IMG/VR virus record: IMGVR_UViG_3300032220_002269
Span: 1 to 48,187 of that record
Length of the DNA: 48,187 nucleotides
Source: a virus
Reading direction: 5' to 3' (one strand)
Part shown: positions 30,735 to 38,803 of the stretch, one piece after another
Layout of the letters: every line of letters begins with the position of its first letter
Numbering within the stretch: the first letter of the stretch is position 1
Translations under genes and position numbers: made by a program
The notes under the pieces: generated by a model
What the model saw: the letters and a program-made list of their open reading frames with translations, nothing else
Told to the model about the DNA's origin: nothing
Database searches by the model: none

Positions 30735-31691
30735 ATGATGACGCTCGACGAAATCCGTCTCAAAGCCAACCCGGTCCTCACCAACCTGCTGCTCGGCCGT
30801 GGCCAGGGCACTATGGTGGCAGACCGCCTGTTCCCCCGACTGCCGCAGTCGCTGAGCACGGTGACCATTGCCAAGATGGGCGATGCCGCTCGCCGCCGCT
30901 ACAACCTGCGCCGCGCGCCTGGTACAGCGACCAAGCAGATCACCATCAACTTCGAGGGGAAGCTCTACACCGTCAAGCAGCACGCGGTAGAAGTTCCCAT
31001 CCCCCGCGAGCTGATCCGCGAGTCCGACGAAGCCAAGAAGCTCAATCTCGCGCCCAACATCGGCATCTCCACCGTGGCTATGACCACGGCGCGCGATGTC
31101 CTGAACCTGGATTACGAGATCGAGGCGGCCGAGTTTGCCACCGACCCCAGCAGCTTCGCGCCCGGCCATTCCAAGGCCCTGGCTGGTGCTGAGAAGTGGT
31201 CGGCGACCACTGGCATGCCTGTGACAGACATCCTGGCGGCTTCCAATGTGATCCGCAAGAAAGTCGGCCGCCGCCCCAACAAGCTGATTCTCTCGGCTGA
31301 TGCAGAAACCGCTCTGATCTCCAATGCTGAGGTCAAGAGCTACCTGCCATCCACGCAGATGGGCCCGGCGACACTGGAGCAGCTCAAGACGATCCTGAAG
31401 GTCAAGGAGATCGTTGTAGGCGATGCCTCCTATACGGATGAAGACGACGAAGGTCATGACGTGTGGGGCAACGCGGCCGTGCTGGCTTACGCGCCCGACA
31501 TCCCGGCTTCCGGCGAATTCAGCCTGGCAGAGCCCGCTTTCGGCTTTACCAACGTCATCGAAGGCCATCCCTTCAGCGAGACGCCCGTGTACCGCGAAAC
31601 GCAAAAGAGCTGGATCTATGGCGGCACCTTCGAGCGCGCGCCCAACATCGCTTACCCCGATGCCGGCTTCCTGTTCCTGAACCCGAACTAA
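30735..31691 (+). CDS. Major capsid protein
   Basis: A 318-residue HK97-fold-like major head protein. Landmarks are the N-terminal NPVLTNLLLGRGQGTMVADR, the RRYNLRRAPGTATKQI segment, ATILAASNVIRKKVGRRPNK-type spine helix (TDILAASNVIRKKVGRRPNK) near 175-195, then LILSADAETALISNAEVKSY and the C-terminal WIYGGTFERAPNIAYPDAGF. The ATG at 30735 follows AAGGAAACCACAAC and is chosen over an upstream start within the preceding gene. It lies directly after the protease/scaffold gene as in other phages. No cleavage-directing delta domain is visible at its N-terminus. Confidence 0.88.
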   Translation: MMTLDEIRLKANPVLTNLLLGRGQGTMVADRLFPRLPQSLSTVTIAKMGDAARRRYNLRRAPGTATKQITINFEGKLYTVKQHAVEVPIPRELIRESDEAKKLNLAPNIGISTVAMTTARDVLNLDYEIEAAEFATDPSSFAPGHSKALAGAEKWSATTGMPVTDILAASNVIRKKVGRRPNKLILSADAETALISNAEVKSYLPSTQMGPATLEQLKTILKVKEIVVGDASYTDEDDEGHDVWGNAAVLAYAPDIPASGEFSLAEPAFGFTNVIEGHPFSETPVYRETQKSWIYGGTFERAPNIAYPDAGFLFLNPN

Positions 31692-31703
31692 GGAGCCGCC
31701 ACC

Positions 31704-32357
31704 ATGACTTTGATCGCAAAGATCCTCATCGTGGCCAGCACCGTGGGTGCTGACGGCAAAACGGTGCGCAAAGAGTTCAAGCCCGGTGCAGCAGTGACGG
31801 GCCTGAGCGACCACGACGAGCGCGAGCTGCTGAAGATGAAGGCGCTGGCTGACACGGACCGAGAAGAAGCCAGCGACCAGTACGACGCCATGCGTGCTGA
31901 GCATGCGCAACGCGAATTCGAGCGCGAGCGCCAGGCTGTCCTGCAGAAGCGTGGATCCACCGAGCCTCCAGCCGGGCTCTTCGCCAGCACTGACGGCACC
32001 GGCCAGACCTCTGGCTTGATTGATGGCGCCGGTGGCAATGCTGCTGCTGGCGACGGCCAAGGCGGTCAGGGCAGCAACGCTGGCGATGCTCAGGGAACCC
32101 AGGCCAGCAGCAGTGTTAGCCAGGCCGCCTCCTTGGTTGATGCAGCCGGTGGCAATGCTGCTGCTGGCGACGGTCAAGGTGATCAGGGCAGCAGCAATGC
32201 TGGCGATGGTCAGGGAGCCCAGGACAGCAGCAACGCTGGCGAGTCCGCAGCACCCGCGCCCGACACATCTACAGCTTCCGCTCCCACACCGGCACCCGCA
32301 GCTGCTCCCTCGGAGAAGCCCAAGAGTACGGGCAAGGGCGCCCCGAAGCGCAACTGA
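31704..32357 (+). CDS. Head-region protein with Gly/Ala/Gln repeat tail
   Basis: A 217-residue protein. Residues 1-95 are a structured, charged part (MTLIAKILIVASTVGADGKT, DHDERELLKMKALADTDREE) like small phage head proteins located after the capsid gene. Residues 105-217 are a disordered tail of Gly, Ala, Ser, Gln and Pro with two near-identical 25-residue repeats, encoded by 32028-32103 and 32145-32223. The AAGGAG ribosome site is strong. The tail may be an exposed linker or decoration; no family with a known job is recognised. Confidence 0.65.
   Translation: MTLIAKILIVASTVGADGKTVRKEFKPGAAVTGLSDHDERELLKMKALADTDREEASDQYDAMRAEHAQREFERERQAVLQKRGSTEPPAGLFASTDGTGQTSGLIDGAGGNAAAGDGQGGQGSNAGDAQGTQASSSVSQAASLVDAAGGNAAAGDGQGDQGSSNAGDGQGAQDSSNAGESAAPAPDTSTASAPTPAPAAAPSEKPKSTGKGAPKRN
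32028..32223 (+). repeat. Two tandem-type coding repeats in the head-region gene
   Basis: Copies at 32028-32103 and 32145-32223 (start-to-start 117 bp) are almost identical at DNA level, beginning GCCGGTGGCAATGCTGCTGC. The second copy has one extra codon. The high identity suggests recent duplication and possible copy-number change between strains. Confidence 0.8.
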
Positions 32358-32456
32358 CAACCACCCCGAGCGAGAAGCTGCCCCCGGTCCAGGTCATGAG
32401 CACCTGGCCGGGTTGGGCCAGTAGGAAACCCTTTCACATCGACCTGGAGCGAAACC

Positions 32457-32849
32457 ATGGCATCTCAGAACAACCCCGGCCGCCAGTTTGACAAGCAGCA
32501 CGCGGTCACCATCGTGGCCACGGCCATCATCGAGAAATACCGCTTTGTCGGCTACAACGGCCAACACGCAACCAGCGCAGGCGGCGTGCATGACTCTCAG
32601 GGCACCAGCGAGTACGGCGCCGCTGTGGGCGCTGCCTTCTCGGCCATCACCAGCTATTCCGGCCTGGTGGAAATTGCGGCTGGCCAGACCATTGCCTTCG
32701 GCGATCCGGTCAAACCTGCGGCCGACGGCAGCGGCAAGGCAGCGCTGGGTGACTCCGATGACAACTGCGGCCGCGCCCTGGGCGCCGGTACCGAAGGCCA
32801 CATCATCGAAGTCCAGATCCAGCGCCACGTTCACCCTGCAACGCCTTGA
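32457..32849 (+). CDS. Capsid cement protein (DUF2190)
   Basis: A 130-residue DUF2190 protein: a beta-rich repeat pattern with EKYRFVGYNGQHATSAGG near 28-45, GLVEIAAGQTIAFGDPVKPA near 69-88 and GRALGAGTEGHIIEVQIQRH at the end. DUF2190 proteins trimerise on the outside of the head and stabilise it. It follows the capsid gene and its partner at the usual place, after an about 100-bp gap without a gene. GGAG precedes its ATG. Confidence 0.85.
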   Translation: MASQNNPGRQFDKQHAVTIVATAIIEKYRFVGYNGQHATSAGGVHDSQGTSEYGAAVGAAFSAITSYSGLVEIAAGQTIAFGDPVKPAADGSGKAALGDSDDNCGRALGAGTEGHIIEVQIQRHVHPATP

Positions 32850-32869
32850 TCTGACGGCAGGCCAATCGC

Positions 32870-33364
32870 ATGAGCTACGCCACCGTCGCCGACATGGTTG
32901 CCCGTTTTGGTGCTCTGGAGCTGATCCAGCTCACCGACGTGGACAACATACCGCCCAGCACCATCGACGAAGCCCGTGTCGGGCTGAAGCTGGAAGACGC
33001 CTCGTCTTTCATCGACGGCTATGTGGGCCAGGTCTACCGCCTGCCGCTGCAGGGTTGCCGCAAGCCCCTGATCCCCGGCCAGCCCGTGGAATACGCCATG
33101 CCGCCCGTCCTGGTGCGAATGGCCTGCGATGTGGCGCGCTACTACCTGCACGACGACCTGGCCCCCGAAAACGAGGTGTACCGCCGCTACAAGGCGGTCA
33201 TTGCCGAGCTGGATGCCATCGCCATGGGTAAGTCCATGTTGTCCTGCCCCTGGGGCGGGTCGCCTGGCTCGCTGGTGGCGGCCGACGCCCAGCAAGGCAC
33301 TGACGTGCATTTCGATTTCAGCCCACGCGCTGTGACAGACGACACCCTGCGGGGGTTCGGCTGA
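32870..33364 (+). CDS. DUF1320 head-tail connector protein (Mu gp36-like)
   Basis: The 164-residue protein has the DUF1320 signature: MSYATVADMVARFGALELIQ, the AxxxIDGYVGQVYRLPL region (SSFIDGYVGQVYRLPL) near 45-60, PPVLVRMACDVARYYL near 80-95 and DEVYRRYKAVIAEL-type helix (ENEVYRRYKAVIAEL) near 101-115. These proteins form an adaptor ring below the portal. The gene overlaps the next by 1 base at TGATG. Confidence 0.88.
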   Translation: MSYATVADMVARFGALELIQLTDVDNIPPSTIDEARVGLKLEDASSFIDGYVGQVYRLPLQGCRKPLIPGQPVEYAMPPVLVRMACDVARYYLHDDLAPENEVYRRYKAVIAELDAIAMGKSMLSCPWGGSPGSLVAADAQQGTDVHFDFSPRAVTDDTLRGFG

Positions 33365-33819
33365 TGCAAACGACCTGGAATTTTCTCGACGCTCAGACCG
33401 GCATCGTCGACCGCCTCAAGGCAAAGACGCAGCCGGCCGATGGCAGCGGCTGGGCCCGCCTGGTCGGCACCCGCAAGGAGCTGGCGGCCGTGGCCGAGGA
33501 AATGCAGGTCACGCCTGCTGTCTATGTCGTTTACGACGGCTTTGCCGTCCTGCCTGGATCGGACGAGTACTCGCTGCAGCTGAGCCATCGCTGGTTGGTC
33601 GTCCTGGCCATCGGCAATGCGGCCAGCCAACGCGAGGCTGCCGCCCTCGACCAGGAAGCAGGTCCGCACCTGGGCGAACTCATCAAGGCCTTGCATGGCT
33701 ACACGCCGCCGCAATGCAACAGCCCCCTGGTGATGTCCACACCGCCGAGGCCTTTCTATAGCCCGGCCAAGTTTGCCTATTACCCGCTGCTGTTCACCGT
33801 CAGCAGCATCCATTGCTAG
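33364..33819 (+). CDS. Tail terminator-type protein (Mu gp37-like)
   Basis: A 151-residue protein with the beta-alpha-beta pattern of phage tail terminators: VDRLKAKTQP helix, then TPAVYVVYDGFAVLPG and LQLSHRWLVVLAIGNA strands (about 57-95), followed by LDQEAGPHLGELIKALHGYT helix and a final strand. The position between the DUF1320 adaptor and the tail tube gene suits the ring that caps the tail and joins it to the head. The start is set by the TGATG overlap. Confidence 0.75.
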   Translation: MQTTWNFLDAQTGIVDRLKAKTQPADGSGWARLVGTRKELAAVAEEMQVTPAVYVVYDGFAVLPGSDEYSLQLSHRWLVVLAIGNAASQREAAALDQEAGPHLGELIKALHGYTPPQCNSPLVMSTPPRPFYSPAKFAYYPLLFTVSSIHC

Positions 33820-33837
33820 TTTTTTTAGGAGAGAGAA

Positions 33838-34641
33838 ATGGCTGAACGCAAATTCTGCTGCTTCAAGGGCCGGGGTGAAATCAGCCTGGTCGATTACCTG
33901 GCCCGCCTGGCGCGCACCGCAGGCTTCATTCCTGTAGGCAACGCGCCCAGCTTTGTGCTCAACGCGACCGAGACCACGGAAAACGTGAAGGACTTCACTA
34001 CGCCTGGCGGTGGTACTGCTTGCGCGTTCCGTGAAATCGACGCCGTCAACGTCTCCCTGCAACTGCGCTGCCACTCCCCACGCAATTGGTCCATTGCTAC
34101 TGGGGGCAGCGGTGAAGGTGCCGAGGTGGCAACAGCCGCCGTCGCCAGCGAGGAGCATGTGCTGTGGCCTGGCACCGTGGAGCCGCTCGACCACCTGGCC
34201 GACGACACCGTGGCCATCGTGGTCAAGAGCGCAGACGGTCAAACGACCTATGACGTTGGCACCGACTACGAGATCACGCCGGCAGGCTCCATCAAGCTGG
34301 TCGAAGGCACCACCATCCCCGCGCCGACAGTAGCGCAGGGCAAGGGACAGCCCAACATCACGGTCAGCTACACGCGACGCGAGCAGCGCCTGATCCAGCT
34401 GTACTCGCAGCCTCCCAAGCCTGTGGCACTCCACTTCGATGGCTACAACGTGGCCGAAAGCCCCGTCCAGCCCATCCACTTTGACCTCTTCAAGGTGGTC
34501 TTTGGCCCGGCCGCGTCCGTGAACGTCATCAGCGACAACCTGGCCCAGCTGGAGCTGACCGGTACCGTCGAGCGTGATTCCTCGCGCCCCCTGGGCACCT
34601 TGGCCAACCCCTTCAGCCAGTACGGCACGCTGAAGATCTGA
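33838..34641 (+). CDS. Major tail tube protein
   Basis: A 267-residue protein following AGGAGAGAGAAATG. The pattern is mostly beta with a fold typical of siphovirus tail tube proteins: KFCCFKGRGEISLVDYL at the start, AFREIDAVNVSLQLRCHSPR near 60-79, a central Ig-like insertion (about 100-185, ending VSYTRREQRLIQLYSQ) and the C-terminal KVVFGPAASVNVISDN and LELTGTVERDSSRP strands. There is no tail sheath gene beside it, which indicates a non-contractile tail. Confidence 0.82.
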   Translation: MAERKFCCFKGRGEISLVDYLARLARTAGFIPVGNAPSFVLNATETTENVKDFTTPGGGTACAFREIDAVNVSLQLRCHSPRNWSIATGGSGEGAEVATAAVASEEHVLWPGTVEPLDHLADDTVAIVVKSADGQTTYDVGTDYEITPAGSIKLVEGTTIPAPTVAQGKGQPNITVSYTRREQRLIQLYSQPPKPVALHFDGYNVAESPVQPIHFDLFKVVFGPAASVNVISDNLAQLELTGTVERDSSRPLGTLANPFSQYGTLKI

Positions 34642-34653
34642 CGGGCAGGCGCA

Positions 34654-35502
34654 ATGTATCTGGGCCAGTATGAAGACGCGCGCAACCCTCACCATGTGGG
34701 GCGTGGCCGCGTGTTCTTCACTCCACCGCTACTGCCGACAGGCGGCGTGAATATGGACGCCTACGGCCGGCGCTGGGGCAACAACTGGCCCAGCTCTCCT
34801 GACATCCCCGGCGATCCACGTATGGCACCCGGCCGATTTGTAGGCAACGCCCGTGGTCTGGTCGTGCGGCCGTCTCTGCGGCGCTTGCGTACCTCTCCCT
34901 GGGATACCAGAGGCAATGCGGTCATCGACAGCATCGCGGCTTCTCTGACGCTTTATGGCCATGGCGCAGCAAACCTGTCTGACGCTTTGCACGGTCTACG
35001 TCTGCAGCATGCCGCACACGAAACCACAGAACAGGTGCGCACAGGCGCGGCCACCATCGAAGCGGGCAGCATGCTTTTCACGCGCCACCTGGTCGATATG
35101 AGCAAGCCCGTCGAGGTGACACCGTCCTGGTCGACCTGGACTGAGGGCGTGCACTGGCGCCGTGAAGCATTCGGCGTGCTTTTGCTGGCTGGCATGTCCG
35201 CCCCAGAGAGCGCCCGCATTGATATCCGCTACACGCCAGAAGGCAGCAGCGACGAGCTGCAGGTCTTCGGCAATCTGGGCCTTGAGCTGGGCCTGGTCTA
35301 CGTGGGCCCCAACGTCATCGACGGGCGCATGACCAGGCTGGAGCTGTTCCGCGCTCGGCCTGAGCTGGGTGATGGCCTCCAGCCCCTTGGCGATGGCGTC
35401 AGCACCCTGACCCTGAATTTCAACCTGCAACCCGTGTCCAGCGCTGCTGGCCGCCCGGCCGAATGGCTGCGCACGACACGCGGTGCATACACAGCAAACT
35501 GA
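34654..35502 (+). CDS. Tail-associated protein of unknown function
   Basis: A 282-residue, beta-rich protein located between the tail tube and tail spike genes. It begins MYLGQYEDARNPHHVGRGRV and ends with STLTLNFNLQPVSSA, strand-like. The pattern alternates short strands, with VDMSKPVEVTPSWSTWTEGV and LQVFGNLGLELGLVYVGPN recognisable as sheets. No family is recalled with confidence. Position suggests a minor tail or tail-decoration protein. Its stop is followed 1 bp later by the spike gene start. Confidence 0.6.
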   Translation: MYLGQYEDARNPHHVGRGRVFFTPPLLPTGGVNMDAYGRRWGNNWPSSPDIPGDPRMAPGRFVGNARGLVVRPSLRRLRTSPWDTRGNAVIDSIAASLTLYGHGAANLSDALHGLRLQHAAHETTEQVRTGAATIEAGSMLFTRHLVDMSKPVEVTPSWSTWTEGVHWRREAFGVLLLAGMSAPESARIDIRYTPEGSSDELQVFGNLGLELGLVYVGPNVIDGRMTRLELFRARPELGDGLQPLGDGVSTLTLNFNLQPVSSAAGRPAEWLRTTRGAYTAN

Positions 35503-35503
35503 T

Positions 35504-38182
35504 ATGGCAGTCGAACAACTGGCACGCGGGCTTTGGACTGGCTGGGCGCCGACGGAGAACCCTTTCAACACGCCCAATGGCATGGATGCGAATCTGCGCA
35601 CATTGGACGACCACATGGCGCTCTACACGCTTCAGCCGCCTATTGCCGTGGGGACACCACTGCCTGTAACAGCAGGCAATGGTGACGGACAGATCTTCAT
35701 CAACGGCTCCTACGCAATCTTCAATGCAGGCAGTTGGCAGATTTATGGACCACGCAAGGGCATCATGTTCATGTCCACGGACGCATCCGAATCCTGGCAA
35801 TGCAACGGGACCGGATGGACGAAGGCCTCTGTCCTGGACGTCCAACCTGCAATTGCGGCGGCACGGGCAACGGTAGAGCCTTTGGTGCAGCGGGCCGAGG
35901 ATGCGGCACAGGTCGCCACCTCCCAGAGCAACCCGTTTCCCACGATTGCTGCAGGTATTGCTGGCACCGCCAACGGCCAGTTTTTCACCGTCTATACGGG
36001 CGGTACAGACAACCTCAAGCGGTCCACCATCTTCAAGAACAATGCCGGCGTCGCCAAGCTCATTCAGGAGCTTATCCCTGGCACTGAGTTCGACGGCCTA
36101 TCGTCTGAGCTGGCGGACTTCTCCCGCGTCGTGGGCTATGCATCGGCTTTGCCATTTCCACCCGCGTCTGCCGCTGTGACCGGCGGCACTTTCGTCTTTG
36201 CTCAGCAAGTCGCTCAAAGCCTCACCCTTTCACGCCTGACCATGAGCGCTGCAATTGCTGGCGTCATCACGCTGAGTGCGTGGACCCGCGCCGGCGACAC
36301 CTTTACGCGGACTCGCAGCGTAGATGTTCAGGTGGGCGCTGGGCAGCAGACCCTGCAGATCAACTTTCCGGTGATGGCCGGCGAGTATGTGGGCGTGTTT
36401 GGTCCCAACATCATTCATTACGGCCTGGGCGGCGCGGAAGGCTGGTACAACGGCGTGGGCAACCAGTTTGTCGACTCCTCTAGTGAGAGCAATTCCCGCC
36501 TTTTTGTTCTGCTGGAGACCTCCACCCCGAGCAGAATCGGAAAGCTGGAGGGACAAATAGCGAATGCGGTTACCACGCAAGACCTGGATGAACTGACCAC
36601 CAAGGTAGGAATACAGATTGGTCAACAGGCGCCGATACCCGATGGCAACTGGGATGTGTCTTGGGGCTCGATGTTTGCCATGGAGCAGGCTGCCCCCTGG
36701 CGCGGTACTGTGTCCCGAGTGGCATTCCGCACTTCTGCGGCCGGTGATTTCCGAGCGATGGTCTTCAAGCGCACAGGAAATCTATTCGAGGTCGTTCAAG
36801 AGGTGGTGTTGCACGCTCCTGCGGCTGGCCCCCACGAGTTTGAGACGAACCTGCCTATCGAAGAAGGCCAGCATGTAGGCTTTCGGACTGCTGTGGGCCG
36901 CTATCAGACTGGCACTACCGAGCAGTACGGTTGGTTCGGCGGGTCTGGTACGACATCGTTCGTTGACGACACCGTCTCTCGCAATTCTCGCCTGCTGGTG
37001 GGTTTCAGATTGGAGCATCGCCGGCTCGCCGCCGTTGCCGGCATGTCTCGGCATGAAGGGCTGCCGTTTGAGAGTGCCTTGATCATTGGCATGGGCCAAA
37101 GTCTGATGGAAGGCTCCCAGACACCAACCAGCGGCACAAGCCCAATCACCACTGTCCAAGAGTACGACAGCGTCGGCTTTCCCGCTTATCCAGCCGCCCC
37201 TACATCGATAGCCCCAGCGACCGTAGCAAACACCCAGCGCTCCGGCAGTCGTGGTGAATGGCCAGGCTTGGGCGCCGCTGCATCGGTACGTCAGCGACTC
37301 CTGGCAAACAACAACATTTCCTACAGGGACGTCAAAAGCACTCTGGTCATTGCCAACAATGCGGTCGGTGGCTCGCCAATCGCCAACATCTCCAAAGGCA
37401 CTGCGCCCTACAACTCGGCCGTTGCGCAAGCCACTGCGCTGGCGGGTCTGACTGGCGACAAGTCTGGTGTTATGGCTGTCATCTACGGCCAAGGGGAGAG
37501 CGACGGCGTGCTGACCCGTGAGCAATACCGAGAGGCCTTGATCAAGCTGGCCACGGACTTGGATGCGGATCTGCGAGCCGCTACAGGCCAAGCCAAGCAG
37601 GTTCCCCTGATCGCCTATCAGCTTGCCACTGCCCGCCGTGATATCTCTCTGGCTCAGCTCGATGCGGCCCGCAAGAGCCCTTTGGTGAGCATTGCATGCG
37701 CCATGTACCCGTTCACGTACTACGACACACAGCACGTCGACAGTATTTCGTCGCGTCGTATGGGGGGCTACTACGGTGCGGCCGTCAAGCGCATTGCGGT
37801 GGATGGCGGGCGCTGGGAGGCCTTGTGGCCGATTGATTGCCGGGTTGATGGAAATTTCATCACACTCACATTCAATAAGTCGGGGCTGCAGTTCGACGTG
37901 AACCTGGTACCGGTCCAATCCAACTATGGCTTCTGGGTCTCCTCGGGATCTGGGCCTGTGCAGACGATCAATAGCATCGTTGTGCTGAACTCCAACCAGG
38001 TGCGCATCGAATGCGCACAGGCACCGCAGCCAGGCTGGACGGTGAACTACGGCATCAACGCTGTGAACATGGCTCCCTTTACCGGACGGGCCGGCAACTT
38101 GAGAGACTGCGCAGGCGATGTGCTGCAGTTCGACAACTACCCATTGCACAACTGGTGCCTTGGATTCGACTGGACTATCTGA
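35504..38182 (+). CDS. Tail spike/fibre with duplicated beta modules and SGNH-type esterase domain
   Basis: An 892-residue receptor-binding protein. The N-terminal 150 residues look like a virion-attachment part. Two related beta-sandwich modules follow (about 208-345 and 380-505), each ending in a G-W-x-G ... F-V-D-[SD] ... N-S-R-L block. A SGNH-hydrolase-like domain starts near 525, with GMGQSLMEGS (nucleophile Ser about 533), YGQGESDG near 661-667 and a D-x-x-H (DTQHVD) near 740, followed by a C-terminal beta region. SGNH esterases in spikes deacetylate surface polysaccharide. The start is at 35504 just after the previous stop; an upstream ATG lies inside that gene. Its stop overlaps the next start. 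Confidence 0.8.
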   Translation: MAVEQLARGLWTGWAPTENPFNTPNGMDANLRTLDDHMALYTLQPPIAVGTPLPVTAGNGDGQIFINGSYAIFNAGSWQIYGPRKGIMFMSTDASESWQCNGTGWTKASVLDVQPAIAAARATVEPLVQRAEDAAQVATSQSNPFPTIAAGIAGTANGQFFTVYTGGTDNLKRSTIFKNNAGVAKLIQELIPGTEFDGLSSELADFSRVVGYASALPFPPASAAVTGGTFVFAQQVAQSLTLSRLTMSAAIAGVITLSAWTRAGDTFTRTRSVDVQVGAGQQTLQINFPVMAGEYVGVFGPNIIHYGLGGAEGWYNGVGNQFVDSSSESNSRLFVLLETSTPSRIGKLEGQIANAVTTQDLDELTTKVGIQIGQQAPIPDGNWDVSWGSMFAMEQAAPWRGTVSRVAFRTSAAGDFRAMVFKRTGNLFEVVQEVVLHAPAAGPHEFETNLPIEEGQHVGFRTAVGRYQTGTTEQYGWFGGSGTTSFVDDTVSRNSRLLVGFRLEHRRLAAVAGMSRHEGLPFESALIIGMGQSLMEGSQTPTSGTSPITTVQEYDSVGFPAYPAAPTSIAPATVANTQRSGSRGEWPGLGAAASVRQRLLANNNISYRDVKSTLVIANNAVGGSPIANISKGTAPYNSAVAQATALAGLTGDKSGVMAVIYGQGESDGVLTREQYREALIKLATDLDADLRAATGQAKQVPLIAYQLATARRDISLAQLDAARKSPLVSIACAMYPFTYYDTQHVDSISSRRMGGYYGAAVKRIAVDGGRWEALWPIDCRVDGNFITLTFNKSGLQFDVNLVPVQSNYGFWVSSGSGPVQTINSIVVLNSNQVRIECAQAPQPGWTVNYGINAVNMAPFTGRAGNLRDCAGDVLQFDNYPLHNWCLGFDWTI

Positions 38183-38643
38183 TGAGCAAGCTGTTTCACA
38201 ACCCGGCCACAAAAAGCATCGCTGGCCACGATTTCCAGGTCAGCCAGGTGCCTTTTGAGGTCTTCACCGAGGCATTCGAGTTTGGCGACTGGCTGATCAG
38301 CATGCAGGGCGGCAAATTCGATCTGGCCAGCCTCAAGGTGCTGCAAGGCGAATCGACCTTGCGCCTGGCGCTGGAAAAGTTGCTGGCAGCGTGCCTGGCG
38401 CCAGTGCAGGATGGCCAGGCCAAGCCCATGTCGGTGGCTGATGTGCGTGCGATGCCGATAGCCATGGTGCTCGAAGCAGTCTATGTGGTGCTGGAGGAAA
38501 ACCTCAGTTTTTTTACCCAGCGCCTGCAGGCGATCAAGGTGATCCAGGCGAAACTGATGTCGATTGGTTCGCCGTTGCTCAGCAGCTCATCGCCGCAGGC
38601 CACGACCGACAGCAGCTTCGGCGCTACAGCATCGACGAGCTGA
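38182..38643 (+). CDS. Tail assembly chaperone (gpG-type)
   Basis: A 153-residue protein starting at the TGATG junction with the spike gene: KSIAGHDFQVSQVPFEVFTE, then a helical core (LASLKVLQGESTLRLALEKL, AMVLEAVYVVLEENL) of the tail assembly chaperone type that precedes the tape measure in long-tailed phages. A run of seven T at 38508-38514 within codons Ser-Phe-Phe allows a -1 frameshift that makes the longer product described separately. The residues after the slip site (TQRLQAIKVIQAKLMSIG...) are the unshifted tail of the short form. Confidence 0.8.
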   Translation: MSKLFHNPATKSIAGHDFQVSQVPFEVFTEAFEFGDWLISMQGGKFDLASLKVLQGESTLRLALEKLLAACLAPVQDGQAKPMSVADVRAMPIAMVLEAVYVVLEENLSFFTQRLQAIKVIQAKLMSIGSPLLSSSSPQATTDSSFGATASTS

Positions 38644-38738
38644 AAGGCTATCTGCAGGCCATCGGCGACCAGGCCGAACGTCATGCACAACACCAGGCGG
38701 TCCACACAGCCGTCGCACTCGCAGGGGGCTCAATCTGA
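38182..38738 (+). CDS. Frameshifted tail chaperone (gpGT-type), -1 slip at 38508-38514
   Basis: The heptamer T-TTT-TTT (38508-38514) lies in frame for a -1 slip. The -1 frame is open from there to TGA at 38736-38738 and encodes a clearly protein-like extension (DVDWFAVAQQLIAAGHDRQQ, LRRYSIDELKGYLQAIGDQA) with no start codon of its own suited to independent expression. The joined product is 185 residues (111 before and 74 after the slip). The gpG/gpGT pair is the rule for lambda-like tails, in which the long form binds the tape measure. The extension ends in the terminator hairpin. Confidence 0.75.
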
Positions 38739-38749
38739 GCCCCTTTTTT
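38725..38749 (+). terminator. Rho-independent terminator after tail chaperone
   Basis: A perfect 8-bp stem GGGGCTCA (38725-38732) / TGAGCCCC (38736-38743), a 3-base loop and six T. The stop codon of the frameshifted chaperone lies in the stem. It separates the first late unit from the tape-measure unit. Confidence 0.88.
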
Positions 38750-38760
38750 CATGGGCAAAC

Positions 38761-38776
38761 TCTAAAGCGTTTTACT
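38761..38776 (+). promoter_or_regulatory. Late-control palindrome, copy 3 (before tape measure)
   Basis: TCTAAAGCGTTTTACT is a diverged copy of the palindrome at 17735 and 29629 (13 of 16 bases kept), followed by TTATTGC as possible -10. It stands between a terminator and the tape-measure start, so it should begin a new late transcript, like Mu PP. Confidence 0.65.
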
Positions 38777-38803
38777 TATTGCTGAGGGCCGTGGCGGGAG
38801 ACC

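Noticed and set aside
30546-32360. 604-codon antisense frame over the capsid genes
   Set aside because: Mirror of GC-rich codon bias in well-supported rightward genes (scaffold, capsid, repeat protein); translation is Gly/Ala/Leu low-complexity.
33187-34695. 502-codon antisense frame over the tail tube and terminator genes
   Set aside because: Runs through several convincing rightward genes with coupled starts; no motif of its own.
36782-38212. 476-codon antisense frame under the tail spike
   Set aside because: The sense frame shows SGNH motifs and continuous domains; no support for the antisense.
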